A DNA stretch of 64,000 nt from Ciborinia camelliae (GCA_025890175.1 JANPYM010000006.1:154611-218610), one strand, 5' to 3'. Positions 47,517-59,770 are shown, numbered from the stretch's first letter. Notes: generated by a model from the sequence alone, not told the origin. Numbers and translations are program-made.

Positions 47517-48136
47517 ATGGTTCAAGTCGGAGATTCCATCCCAACCATCGAGCTCTGTGAGGGCAACCCAGGTCAAAAGGTCAACATCGCCGCCGAGATT
47601 GGTTCTGGATCCGGTATCATCATTGGTGTCCCCGCGGCCTTCAGTCCAACCTGCTCTGATGCCCACGTTCCCGGATACATCATGCACCCCAAGCTCGAGT
47701 CTGCAGGAAAGGTCTTCGTTGTATCCGTCAACGATGCTTTCGTGTAAGGACACTTCTCCTCCCACCCCACATCCTTTGTCTTCAATCACACTGAACTAAT
47801 CATCGTATCTTCTTCACAGCATGAACGCATGGGGCAAATCCCTCGACGCGGATAAGAAGAGTGGTATTCGATTCCTCGCCGATCAAGATGGTAGCTTCAC
47901 TCGTGCCTGGGATCTCGAATTCGCGGCAGCCCCCATCTTGGGCACAAACCGCAGCAAGAGATACGCAATCGTCATTGAGGGCGGTAAAGTCAAGAGCGTC
48001 AACGTCGAGCCTGATAACCTTGGTCACACTGGTATGTTTTGTTTTGACGACGCCTTCCGTCTATACCTCAAAAAATTCATCCATGCTAATACCCCCGCTT
48101 CTAGTTTCCGGCGCCGATAAGATTTTGGGAGAGTAA
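47517..48136 (+). CDS. Peroxiredoxin (Prx5/AhpC-TSA type, Asp f 3-like)
   Basis: Thiol peroxidase that reduces H2O2 and alkyl hydroperoxides. Exons 47517-47743, 47820-48031 and 48105-48136 (GTAAGG and GTATGT donors) give 156 aa, close to the usual length. The active-site region reads PAAFSPTCSDAHVPGY, with the peroxidatic Cys in the TxxC context. The only other Cys is in ELCEGN near the N-terminus. AWGKSLDADKKSGIRFLADQ and the late VEPDNLGHTVSGADKILGE are typical. The last residues are LGE, so the PTS1 tripeptide of peroxisomal relatives is absent; a cytosolic or mitochondrial site is more likely. The third exon encodes only ten residues plus the stop. Confidence 0.93.
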
Positions 48137-48591
48137 GGAAGGATGGCAATTGAATAATTAAGGGGAATCATGATCATTTTGAGATGGGTGGCCTACCTTA
48201 CGGCTTGCTTCTATGCCATTTATTAGCGACATCAGGATTAAGCAAGCTTTGGGAAGGAAATCTTGGGGTTTTTAGGAATCAAAATGTTTACAATCTACAT
48301 GACTTTTTTCTTTTCTTTGGTTTCTGAATTCTCAAAATGTTTATCTGTGAATCTTAGCTTACCTACCTACCTGGTTGTTGCTGCTTTCATGGTGTGAGGA
48401 ATCTGAGGAATCTTTCCCCCAACCCAAGGATGTTTTCTTTCTATACCTATAGTACTGGGTATACCTTTCATCATGACTTGATTTGATTTCATTTGTCTTG
48501 TCTTGTATTTCATTTGTCTTGTCCCGTCTTGTCTTGTCCCGCCTTGTCTTCACTCTTTTCTGAAATCTTCTTCATAGGTATTAAATCTTTT

Positions 48592-48712
48592 TACCTATCT
48601 ACCTACCTATCTACCTACCTATCTACCTACCTATCTACCTACCTATCTACCTACCTATCTACCTACCTACCTACCTACCTATCTACCTACCTATCTACCT
48701 ATTTCCCTACAA
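48592..48712. repeat. CTACCTACCTAT tandem array
   Basis: About ten copies of the 12-bp unit (CTACCTACCTAT with 4-bp sub-periodicity) forming an Ser-Thr-Tyr-Leu repeat frame. It ends at ATTTCCCTAC. Confidence 0.93.
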
Positions 48713-49079
48713 TAATATCTACCTAGGTACCTATCTACTTTCTCTGCAATAATATCTACCTAGGTATCTAGGTATCTAGATATCTATATACTGTTATACT
48801 GTACCCGGCCAAAACTTCCGCCTTTCTTTCTTCGTCTTTATTTGTTTTTTTTCTTTATATTGATTGACTCGTCAGCATAGGTACTCTATAGCATACTTTA
48901 AGTTTTGGATATGTTGATGTTGATGTTGTTGATTCATGGTGATTTATGGTGATGTTGATGAATAATTAAGTATCTCAAATATCTTGTATCCCTATCATTA
49001 TATTTTATATATTATTTTATCTTAAGTATCTCAAATATTATTATATCTCAAATATCATACATATCATACATCATTCCAA

Positions 49080-49205
49080 CCCCCGCTTCCTCTTCCTCTT
49101 TATCTTCCTCTTCATCTTCCCCTTCCCCTTCCCCTTCCCCTTCCCCTTCATCTTCCTCTCCCCTCTCCTTCTTCGGACTCCTCCCTCGGACTCCTCCCTC
49201 GGACT
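49080..49205. repeat. Polypyrimidine tract
   Basis: TTCCTC/TTCCCC units on the plus strand (about five CTTCCC copies), then three CGGACTCCTCC-like units. Confidence 0.85.
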
Positions 49206-49309
49206 CTTGCTTGGATGAATAATGAAAAATGAAGAATTCGCAAAAAACTTGATCTTTGGGATATCGATTAGGTCTTTGGGATATAGACGGGGTCTATATC
49301 TAGTCTAGG

Positions 49310-49655
49310 TGGGAGAAGGGGATAGAGGATAGGGATGGGAAGGATGATAGGAAGGGAAAAAAGGAGGAGGGAGGAGGAGGGAGGAGGGAGGAGGGAGGGG
49401 ATAGAGGGGATATAGAAAGGGATAGAGGGGATAGAGGGGAAAAGGGGTGAAGGGGATAAAGGGGATAAAAAAGATAAAAAAAATAAAAGAAATAAAAAGA
49501 ATAAAAGAGATAAAGGAAATAAAGGGAATAGAAGGGATAGAGGGGATAGAGGGGATAGAAAGGATAGAGAAGATAAAGGGGATAGAGGGGATAAAGGGGA
49601 TAGAGGGGATAAAGGGAATAAAGAGGGGAAAAGGGGGGAGGAAGGAAGAAAGAGA
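49310..49655. repeat. Polypurine tract with GGGATA(G/A)AGG units
   Basis: Purine-rich with regularly spaced T: 11-12-bp units of GGGGATAGAGG and GGGGATAAAGG type. The plus frame gives (Lys-Gly-Ile)n. Confidence 0.9.
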
Positions 49656-50059
49656 GAAAAAGAATTTATACAGTATACATATACAACATTAATAATCTGA
49701 ATATCCAGTAGGTTACCTATTTTACTGAAATCGGGATTGGGATTGGGATTGGGATGATTAAATATGGTGCGAATTACTATTCTTACTCTTACTCTTATTC
49801 TTACTCTTACTCTTACCCTTTAAATAAACCGTAGCTCAATATCGTTCAGTATAATGAGGAAATTTTGTTTGTTCCAGGAGAAAACTACCAATCAAAAAAC
49901 CTACATAAATCGAATTATTATTAATTAACTCAATTCAATATAATTCAATCCAACCCAATTATAGTACTATATCTATATCGAAACGTATTATTATTCTGGA
50001 TATTTTGAATGGGGTTTGAGATGGGTTTGAGATGGGGTTTAAGGTTGGAATTTCTTTTT

Positions 50060-50355
50060 TAGTGGATAGAGAGAGAGGGGGGTGAGAGAGATGGGGGTGA
50101 GAGAGAGAGGGGTGAGAGAGAGAGGGGGGTGAGAGAGAGAGGGGGGTGAGAGAGAGAGGGGGGTGAAAGAGAGAGAGAAGTAAAAGAAAGAGGAGGGTGA
50201 GAGAGAGGGGGGGGTGAGAGAGAGAGGGGGGTGAGAAAGAAAGAGAAGTGAGAGAAAAAGAAAAGTGAGAGAGAAAGAGAAATAAGAGAGAAAAAGGAGT
50301 GAGAGAGAAAGAGGAGTGAGAGAGAAAGAGAAGTGAGAGAGATAGGGAGAGAGAG
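50060..50355. repeat. GAGAGAGGGGGGTGA purine repeat
   Basis: Variable-length units of GAGAGAGAGGGGGGTGA, drifting to GTGAGAGAGAAAGAG. T occurs almost only in the GTGAG junctions. Confidence 0.9.
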
Positions 50356-50564
50356 GGGTGCAGTGATAGTGGTAATAATGAGGAGGAGAGGGAGAGATGC
50401 ATGAGGGATGGTAGAAGGTACAGGGTAAAAGATTAAAAGGAAATATAAAAGGTAAAAGATGAGGAGGGAATAGAAGACCAGAAGGGAGAGCGTAGAAGTG
50501 TATAGTATTAAAATCAAAAATTTATGAGGAATTTGAAAGTACCTGAAATGAAATAAAGTGAAGA

Positions 50565-50795
50565 CTAAAAGAAAAAGAAAAAGGAAAAGGAAAAGGGAAA
50601 GAAGAGAATGTAAAGATTAAGGTTAAGGTTAAGGTTGAGGTTGAGGTTGAAATTGAGGTTGAAATTGAGGTTTGGGGAAATTGGATTTGGATTTGGATTT
50701 GGGGAAATCTGGAATGGAGGGGAAGGGAAGGGAATAAAGGGGAAGGGAAGTTGAGGGGAAGGGAAGTTGAGGGGAAGGGAAGTTAAGGGGAAATA
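50565..50795. repeat. Purine-rich tract with GTTAAG/GTTGAG hexamers
   Basis: AGGAAAAGG runs, then GGTTAAGGTTGAGG hexamers (about 50618-50672), then AGGGGAAGGGAAGTTG units. Again purine-rich on the plus strand. Confidence 0.88.
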
Positions 50796-50967
50796 CGGGT
50801 GAAGTCCCACACTCCTAGACTCCTAATGGAAGTATATTCTAGCTAGCAGAAGTGATGAATTGGAATCATTACTTGATATATAGCTAGGTAGGTATGTATA
50901 TTATGCGGATGTACATGTGCATGTGGATGTGGATGTCATTAGAATCATATACACTTAGTATAGTATA

Positions 50968-53900
50968 CAGTCGAGGATAAGCAAAGTCCACTTAAATTTT
51001 TTTTGCTTTTAAATTTAATTTTTTTTAATACAAAATATAAAGAATCTTATAAGGAATTTATATATATAATAAAAAATACAATCCGATTTATAATTAATTT
51101 AATATTTAATATATAAGAAATTTTTGGATGTTATATAATGATAGTTAAGATTTAATAATTTTGTTTGAATATATATTATATTATTTTATTTTTTATATAA
51201 TAAAGGATTATTATTTGATATATATAGTGTTATTATTGAATTTTTTTGTAATATGATTTAATGTAATAATTTATATTGAAATTTATAAAATAATATAAAT
51301 TTTTATTATTTTAAATAAAATGAATTAAAATATATTAAACTTTATTTTAATTTGTATTTTGAATTTTATATATTTAAAAGTTTATAATTATTTATTTTAT
51401 AAAAAGATAATATATTTTGAAGTTATTAAAATTATTTGTATATTTAAAATTTCAAATATTTAAAGTTTATATATTAATTTGTATATTTTTATATAAATAA
51501 AATCAATAATATTTATATTAGTATTTGTATTTAATAATGTTTTATTTATAATATAAAATACTTTACAAAGTTTATTAATATAAATATATTTGGTCTTAAT
51601 AATAAAATTATTATTTATATTAAGGAAAAAAATAATTCTATATTTCGAAATTAATTAAAAATAAAGAATAATTATAATACAATTATAATATATTTATATA
51701 AAAAAAATAAAATTATAATGTTTTTAAAATATTTATATAATTAATATAATAATGGATTTGATTATTAAAATAATTTATAGAATGGGTTGGTAATATAAAA
51801 AATAATAAAAATAATTAATTTTAAGAAATATAATTAAATAATTCTTTATTATATATTTTATAAATTATCAAAATTTTTTATTAATATTAAATTAATTATT
51901 TTATACTTTTTTTGTTTTTTTATTATTTATATTATTGTTTTTATATTTAATTTTTTTTATATACATTTATAAAACAAAATAATCGATTACAGAATTTATA
52001 TATTATATTAATTATATATATATTTAAAGTTTTTTTTATTTTATTTTTAATATATACAAAACTTTTTTTTTTATTTAATAATATATAATTTTGTTATAAT
52101 TTTAATATATTTCAATTAAATTAAATTTATAATAAAATTTTAAGAAAAATATATATTTATACTTTTATTTTATTAATAATTTTTCAATTACAAATTTTTG
52201 TTTTCTAAAATATTTGTATTAAATAATAAAGTTTATATTTTATTGAAAAAAAAAATTTGGGATCAAAATATCAAAATAAATATTTTATTTTTGAAAGTTT
52301 TTCAATTGACAAACAATTTTTTTTTAAAAAACTTTTTTTATTTTTTTGAAAATTTTTTTATTATTATTTTATATATAAAATTATTATAGGAAATTGCAAA
52401 AATAAATATAAAAATATAGAATTATTTTAACAAAATAAAAAATATTATTTTGTAATAATTGTTTATTATTATTATTAAAATTTATATTAAATACATTTAA
52501 AATCTTTTTATTTAATAATTTATAAATAAATAATTAATTAAATATAAAGATAACAATAAAATTTAAATATATTATTTTGAATATATTAATTATATTTTTA
52601 AATTATTTGAAAAATTGTTTAATATTTTATTAAAAATTATTTTTTATATTTAAATAAATTGTTTTTTTTATATTTTTAATAATTTTTTTATTATAATTTT
52701 TTAATATTAAATATTTTTTTAAATTAATAAAATTAAATTAATAAATAATTTTGCCTTTAATTTTTATAAAAAAATTTTATTAAATAATAATATTTAATTA
52801 AAAATATTTTTTGAAATTATATATATAAAAACAATTTTTATTATAAAAAAATAAAATATAATATTTTTTATAAAAAAATAATATAAATAATATATATATC
52901 TATTTTATAATTTTATTTGATTATATAATTTTATTATACTATTTAATTTTTACAAATAATATTTTCATTTTAAATAAAAAAACTTTTTATTAATATTTAA
53001 TAATATTTTTTTATTTATATTTATTTATATAAATATTTTTTTTAATTATATTTTTTATAAATCTAAATTTTAATAATTATTGGTATATAGTTTTTTTATA
53101 TAAAGATTTAATAGATATAATTATAAAACATATAAAAATCTTTTTGTTAAATATTTTTTAAAATATTAAAAAAATAAGTAATATTAATAATTAAATTAAA
53201 AGCTAAGTTTAATATATTTTAAAAACAATTTTATTATTTAATATAAAAATATATATTTTTTTTTTTATAAAATTTAATTAATAAAATTTTATATATTTTA
53301 AAATAATTGAATATTATTTAAATTTTATAAGTTAAAATTTTNNNNNNNNNNTTAAATTTTATAAGTTAAAATTTTAAAATCTTTATTAAATTTAAAATAA
53401 TAAATTTTTATTATTAATAAAAAAGTTTTATATTGTTTTTTTTTAATATAATTTATTTTTTAATAAAAAATTAAAATAAATTTGAAAAAAAATATAATTA
53501 AAATTATTGTAAAAAAATATATTTAAAAAAGATTTTGTTAAAATTATATAAATAAAATAATATATTTTTTAATATATTAATATATTAATAATATTTTAAT
53601 TTTTAATAATTATTATTAATAATAATATATTTATAAATAGTTTAATATAATTTTTTATTAAATTCTAAATAAATAATTATTTTATAATAATTTGAATAAT
53701 TTTATTTTTTTATTTTATTTTAATTTTAATTTTAGTATATTTTTTGTTATTGTTTTTATTTTTGATATTAATTTCGATATTAATATTAATATTAATATTT
53801 GAAGTAATTTAAAGGTTTTTTAATAATTTTAAAGATTAAAAAAAAAAGGATATAAATATTTATTATTTTGAAAAAAATAATAATATATAATTTTTCAATT

Positions 53901-54767
53901 TATTTAATATTTTTTATTTTTTTTATTTTTTTTTAAAAATTTTTATTTTTATATTTTTATTAAATATATATATAAAATATATATTTTAAATAAAACTTTA
54001 ATATAAAAAATTTCAAAAAAATTAAAAATATAAAAAATCTTTTAAATTTATATTAAATATTAAATATACTTAATTATATAAATTAATTGTTTTTAATAAA
54101 AAAAATAATTTGATTATTCTAAAAAGTATTATTAATAATAATTGGAGTATAAAAATCTATATTAACTTTCTTTAATTCTAAATTTCATTTTTTTTATACT
54201 AAAAAGCTATAATTTAATTTAATAAAAACAAGTTTTTCAAAAGAAATCGATATAAAAAAATCATTTTTTAGATTAAATTTAATAATTATATTAATATAAA
54301 ATCTTTTAAAAAAGATTTGATTATTTATAATATATTGAATAATAAATAAATTTATTTTTTAAAAAATTAAAAAGAATAAAAATATTATTTTAATTAAAAA
54401 AATATATTTTTAAAATTCATTTTTTTATATTAAATATATTATTTTTTATATTTAATATATCAAATCTAAAATAATATTAATTAATAAAACAAATTTAAAA
54501 AATTATAATAATATAATAAAATTTAATATAAATATTATTATTATCCTATAATTAAAAATACATTATTTAAAACTATATCAAACAATTATATAATAATAAT
54601 TCAAATTTTACAATTTTGTTTTTTGGATTTTTGAAATCTTTTCCAATTACTTTTTAAAAATATTTTTATATTATTGGAATCGGCTTAGAATTCTTTATAT
54701 TTTGTATTAAAAAAAATTAAACTTAAAGGTAAAACAAATTTAAGTGGACTTTGCTTGTCCTTGACTG
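50968..54767. mobile_element. TA-flanked TIR DNA transposon, RIP-degenerated (Tc1/mariner-like ends)
   Basis: The ends are inverted repeats of 78 bp: left 50968-51045, right 54690-54767, both beginning CAGTC and sharing AAGCAAAGTCCACTTAAATT. I count six differences, five of them transitions. The element is bounded by TA on both sides (50966-50967 and 54768-54769), the target duplication of Tc1/mariner transposons. The interior is almost pure A+T with both bases common on one strand, as after heavy RIP, and I can read no transposase. As assembled it is 3.8 kb, longer than most Tc1/mariner elements, so a nested insertion is possible. It contains an assembly gap. Confidence 0.88.
53342..53351. 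other. Assembly gap (10 N) with identical flanks
   Basis: Ten Ns inside the TIR element. The 24 nt immediately before (53318-53341) and immediately after (53352-53375) are identical, so the gap is probably an unmerged contig overlap, not missing sequence. Confidence 0.95.
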
Positions 54768-57700
54768 TAGTATATTGATAATAGTAAAAAATAGAAGATA
54801 GAAGATTGAGGGAGTATAAGAGTATATAAGAGTATCAGAAATAATGAGGTTAAAGTCTTTGGAAAATTGAAATTGAAATAGAAATAAACGTGAACTCCTA
54901 GACTCCTAGTGGAGGATGGCTTTGGTTTTAGTCAAGTAACGATAGATGCTTGGTGTTTTTGTAGTGTAGTTTAGCTATGATGATATTGGTAGTGATGGTG
55001 ATGCGTAGGAGTGATGGATGTATGTTATATTAGGAGATTGGAGAGGAGAGGTGAAGAGAAGAGAGATGAAGAGATATATATCATATCCACAATCCACAGT
55101 CCAAGGTAAAACCTATATCTGGAGTCGAGAATCGGGAGTCGTGTCAGGTTAGGCATTGAGATGAGCGTTTATTGAAAACCCAAAAATAAAAACCAAAATC
55201 CAAAAGTCAGAATAGAAAGATTTATCATCGTACTACTTACCACAAGACAAGTCTGTCTAAAAAAGACCTATAAAAGTCCCGGAAAAATGTTCAAGTTTGC
55301 CGGTGAATTTGTGAGCAAGCAATACCTAATAAGAATAAGAATGAGAATGAGAGGTCTGGAATAGAATAGAATGTCCGCTTGCTTGCTTTCATAGATGTGA
55401 TAGGTACCTACTAGGTAGGTATATATCTGATGAATTTGGGAATGGAGATGAAGATGGAGATGGAGATGGACTTTGATTGATATCAATATCCGATGTTTGG
55501 GTTTGGGTTTGGGTTTGGGTTTGGGTTGTTGATGGAATGGAAATCTGAGATGAGATGTGATGAGAGAAGAGAAGAGATTGGGTTTGGTTTGGTTTTGTTG
55601 TTTTGTATTGTTGTTTTGTATTTTGGTGTGTTGTGTTGTATCGATAGTAGTACTGGGTAGTACTGGATATTTCAAATTTCGATTTGATTTTGGATGGGAT
55701 GGGATGGGATGGGATGGGATGGGATGGGATACATGGTGGGTGGTTTGGTAATGAATGAGATTGTGAGAGGGCTAGAAGATGGATAGATGGATTGATGAAT
55801 GTTGTTATTCTTTTGGAGATAGGAGGTAGGAGGTAGGAGGTAGGAGGTAGGAGGTAGGATGTAGGGCAATGTATGTTTTTATAGATGGTAGATAGTTATA
55901 TATCTGGTGGATTCGAGAACTTGGGAATTAAGATAATCCCCGATTGATGTCTAAGGTATAGTTATCTTGGGCTGGACTGGACTTTTAGAATTCACTGAAA
56001 GGAAAGGAAAGATTTGTTTCATATAGACTATAGTATTGTGTATTTCAAATCTGGACTCTGGGTTGGATAAATTGCGCAGGCTGGCAGGTAATGAGAGGTC
56101 TAGAATTTTTCATCATCCTCTAGAAGGGGAAGTATGAATTGAGATATATCTTGATGTCCGAATTCGCCATTTAAGTTTCCCAAAAGTAAATATTTGTGAT
56201 ATATACAGTAGTACTGTATACTCCAAGTCTGGACTCTGAACCGGATAAATGGCTTTCAGGTTAGGAAGTAATGAGAAGTCTAGAATATTTCATCTCCCCA
56301 GAAAAATATCCGCATTCACATCACCGTTTCCGAATCCATATTTTGTGAATTAAGAAATAGAATAAACACCGATATCAGGTATTTGAGTTCACTTGATCAT
56401 TGAATTGATAGTTCTAGAAACATTATACCTCCCAGTCTGTACGGGATAAATGGCCTAACAAGCAAACAAGCAAGCAAGCAATGAGAGATCTAGATCATGT
56501 TCGTTTTCTGGCGGGATCTCCTCCCGCTTTCACATTCATGTATATGATATATCCTGTGAGTTAAGATGTGTCGACTGTTTGAGTTTAGTTAATAATTACA
56601 GTGTCAGTTTCAGAAACATGAGATCTTCAAGTCTATAGAGAAAAATGGTCTGGCGAGCAATGGGGGGTTTAGAAGATGTCATTATCCTTTGGGAAAATGT
56701 CCACTTTCGATGTCATAACTTATATATCTTGTCAATTGAGAATTTGAGATAAGTCCCAATTCCTTCAATTTGAGTTTAGTTCATCATTATATTTCAAGAA
56801 ATCTTGTAAGAAAACACTTGAATGGTTTAGCTACTTGCAAACAAGAAGAATCAGAGGTCTAGACTCTAGAATATATTCGAGAACTTTGTTTCCTGGGAGA
56901 ATCTTTGCTTGTTTTTATATTTATATATTTTGTGAATTGAGATAAATCTGCTATCTGAGTTAATTGGGTTATTAGTTTTCTTGAAATATTGTATGGAAAA
57001 ACTTCAATGGCCTAGCAACTTGCAAGCAATGAGAATGAGAGGTCTAAATTTTCCGGGTGGATTTTCGCCTGTTTGAAATAGTTATATTTATCGCGTGAGT
57101 TAGGTCCTAATTCAGAAACTTGGGATAAATCCGCTATTTGAGTTCATTGGGTGATTACCATTCCAAAAACATTAGATTTAATCTAATTCCTTCATAGTTC
57201 AATCGAACTTACAATGTCCATGCAATCATTAACCTCAACCTTTTCCGTAGATTCTCCCCAGAGTCTATTGTCGAAAACAGACTGCTTTAAATATATTATT
57301 CCTCGCTTCATACTTGTCTGAGAAAAATTGCATCTAAGTCTAGAAATAATATGTCTTATATAGCGATGTGGAAACTAGAAAGCCAAGTTCTTGGGGCGTT
57401 TTACATTAATTGTCAAAATTGTTCGCAACATGGAAATCGTGGTTCGCCTAACCAGTAAATCCTGGATCACTCCTATGGGTAATTACCATCGGATCATCAT
57501 CATCAAATCGTCATCAGATCATCATTAGATCATCTAATCTATGTCCACATTTCCCCTCAAGTCCATTTCCTGAATTTTTATACATCAAATGGACCCACTT
57601 GTTTCATTACCCGCAAGTCCTTCCCTACCGGCATATCGTCCCGCTGCAGATTAGGTCGTTTCATCATTTCCAATTAGAAGTAGTGAAACTAAACAATGGA

Positions 57701-58042
57701 TGCTTAATCATGCAAATAAAAAGTATACAATGGTGGTACGTCAACATTTGCCATGAGATGGTAAACTACCTAGTAAACTACAGGATATATACTGGATTTT
57801 TAGGTTCAGAGTTGCATGGAGTAATTTATTTTGTTTTTTTTATTCGTTGTTTCATAGGGGATTAATTCTTTTTGAAAATATACATATATGTTGGTGATTA
57901 CATCTAGTTTTTAATTATTTATTCATCACTCACTCAATCAACCATTCATTCGTTATCATTTCAAGTCATTCGTTCATTGAAAACAATAACCACCCTACAC
58001 CTTCCAGTCATTAAATTACCATCATTAAAATCCAATAACAAA
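54768..58042. other. Gene-free spacer with satellites
   Basis: No protein-like ORF. Short arrays: TTTGGG (about 55498-55528), GGGAT (55691-55730, about seven copies), AGGAGGT (about 55820-55858, six copies). A diverged longer-period tandem array is listed separately. 57.2-58.0 kb is unique AT-rich sequence with ATCATC(A) runs near 57496-57535, the upstream region of the secreted-protein gene. Confidence 0.5.
56030..57190. repeat. Diverged tandem array, about six units of 180-210 bp
   Basis: The landmark AATGAGAGGTCTAGA (with variants) recurs near 56089, 56269, 56480, 56659, 56849 and 57030, spacing 180, 211, 179, 190 and 181 bp. Around it the order is conserved: GGATAAATGGCCT before, a TTCATCC../GGGAGAAT block after, then ATATTTTGTGAATTGAGATAAATCC and GAGTT(C/T)A(T)TGGGT. 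Units 1 and 2 are most alike (both have TCTGGACTCTG before GGATAAAT). No coding frame persists across units. Confidence 0.75.
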
Positions 58043-58555
58043 ATGCGTTTCCTCACCACCCTCATGAGCATTGCTGCCATCACCGGCCTCGCAACCGCCA
58101 TCCTCGACCCAGCTACCTCATACACCAAAGGCTACTACCCCGCACACCCCGGCTGTTCAGGTAAATACATACCCACATCCCTCCCCCCGTCACCTGACTA
58201 ATCTATCCCTCCCAATATAGCCCAAGTAGTATCCAAAGCGATCCAAGCAGCCGAATGCTCGCACAACACGCGCGTCAACGGTCAGCAAACCTTCGCCGTC
58301 TTCAAAACCGATAATCAATATGCTACATCTCACGGTGCACCTTATGGTGACTGCTGGGCATACATATGCACGGCGCCTCTCAATGGTGAATTGACGGAAC
58401 TAGAGGGCTCGTGGACTTTCTTTTGGGGTCCCGAGAAGTTGGGTGCCAATACGGGTTATGGTACGAGTTGTATTAAGAGTCCTGTGGATGGCACTTGTGG
58501 GTGTGAGAGGAGTAAGGATGGGAAGTTTATGTATGCATCGAACAGGTGTGTTTAG
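58043..58555 (+). CDS. Small secreted cysteine-rich protein (candidate effector)
   Basis: Two exons, 58043-58160 and 58221-58555 (60-nt intron, GTAAAT donor), encode 150 aa. The signal peptide MRFLTTLMSIAAITGLATA ends near ATA-ILD. The mature chain has eight cysteines (GCSAQ, AECSH, GDCWAYIC, TSCIK, GTCGCE, NRCV), an even number that suits four disulfides. It is rich in Gly, Thr and aromatic residues (KGYYPAHPGC, SWTFFWGPEK). I recognise no named family. The gene sits alone between two repeat-rich deserts, a setting typical of fast-evolving secreted proteins. The coding GC content is clearly higher than that of its flanks, so it is not RIP-damaged. Confidence 0.8.
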
Positions 58556-59766
58556 GGTTGAGAGGGGGAGTGAGGCATCGAGGACTGGAAGGGGGGTTGG
58601 ATGTTGGATTCTTTTTTTTTTACATACATTCGTTTTAGAGCGTGCGGCGATACATACTGGAATATGTTCGTTTCTTTGCTGATTATTTTCTTTCTATCTT
58701 TCCATCCTTTTGTAGGAGAGGTGAATACCTAGGTATTTCATAAAAAATGAAGTTCAAGTTAAACTTGAAAACATATATCTTGATTCTGATTATGCAATGA
58801 AATATCACTCTTTGTTCATGCCTGTCACCGTTATAGTGCTTTTCTTTTTCACTACTACCCTCGGGCGGTGATGGTGGGTGGCTTACTGGTGAGCTCCAGC
58901 TGGATATGATAATGAGTTGAATCGATGTGGGTTATCAAGTTATTGTTTTCATGACAATACCTAATAATAAGATGATAATAAAACTAATACTATTATTTAT
59001 TTCTATTTTTATTCTAATTCAAATTCAAATACCAAGTTACTTTACACACTTCAAATTGTATCTGAATTTGAGACAGAAACTAGCTGCTTGTATTATAAAA
59101 TTAAGATACTATATCGGGTACCTCGATAGGTATCAATCATAACTCTCGTGTCAATCACACTTCTTGTAGATTCTTTGCTGCATTTTCAATTGCTTATAGT
59201 TTCAGAGTATGGAGGCTTAAGAGTTTGTATATTAGATAAGTTCTGCATCGGTACATCTGTGTTGGCATCGAGTCATCGCACGGGATAGTGCGGGGTAATT
59301 AGTTTTTTAGGGGTAGCGAGGTGAATAATCTACTAAACCCTACCTACTACCTAGGTAGGTAAGCAAGTATAATAGGAAATCAGTGAATCCATTTCTTCCC
59401 AACAACGAAATGCCCATTGCAAACCCTAAAAAGCCTTGGGTTTTCATTTTTGATATCGATAACTTTCTGAACAAGTCGAACATCACCAAATGGGCGAGTC
59501 TATGGTGCGATACTTCAAAGCTGTTGTTTTGTTAGAGATGGTTTTGTGCTGCTGTACTTTTGGTAAACTGTCTAATTAGATATTTTTGTTTCGAGAGTTG
59601 TGCTTAGGTTTATAGCTCATCTGATTAGGTATTGAATAGTTTTGATTGTTGTTGAAAATGGAGGACAAAGCTTTTGTTGTTGATATTCATTTTCTTTATC
59701 TGTTTATATTGTATGCTACGGTATAGAAATATCCATTCCCATTTTCAGTATCTATCTATCTCTAAT
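58556..59766. other. Intergenic spacer
   Basis: 3' flank of the secreted-protein gene, then ordinary sequence with a CTACCTACTACCTAGGTAGGT cluster near 59341. No gene supported. Confidence 0.5.
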
Positions 59767-59770
59767 CTCT

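Larger units (their letters stand above)
48137..50967. other. Gene-free simple-repeat region
   Basis: After the peroxiredoxin 3' UTR the DNA is dominated by simple repeats, several listed separately. TACCTAGGTA palindromes occur near 48721 and 48757. 49770-49820 has CTTACT/CTTATT units. All reading frames here are repeat translations. Confidence 0.6.

Noticed and set aside
49959..50517. Leu/Ser/Pro-rich minus-strand ORFs
   Set aside because: Repeat translation of the GAGAGGGGGGTGA tract.
55498..55528. Telomere-like repeat
   Set aside because: The unit is TTTGGG, not the fungal TTAGGG, only about five copies, and internal to the sequence.
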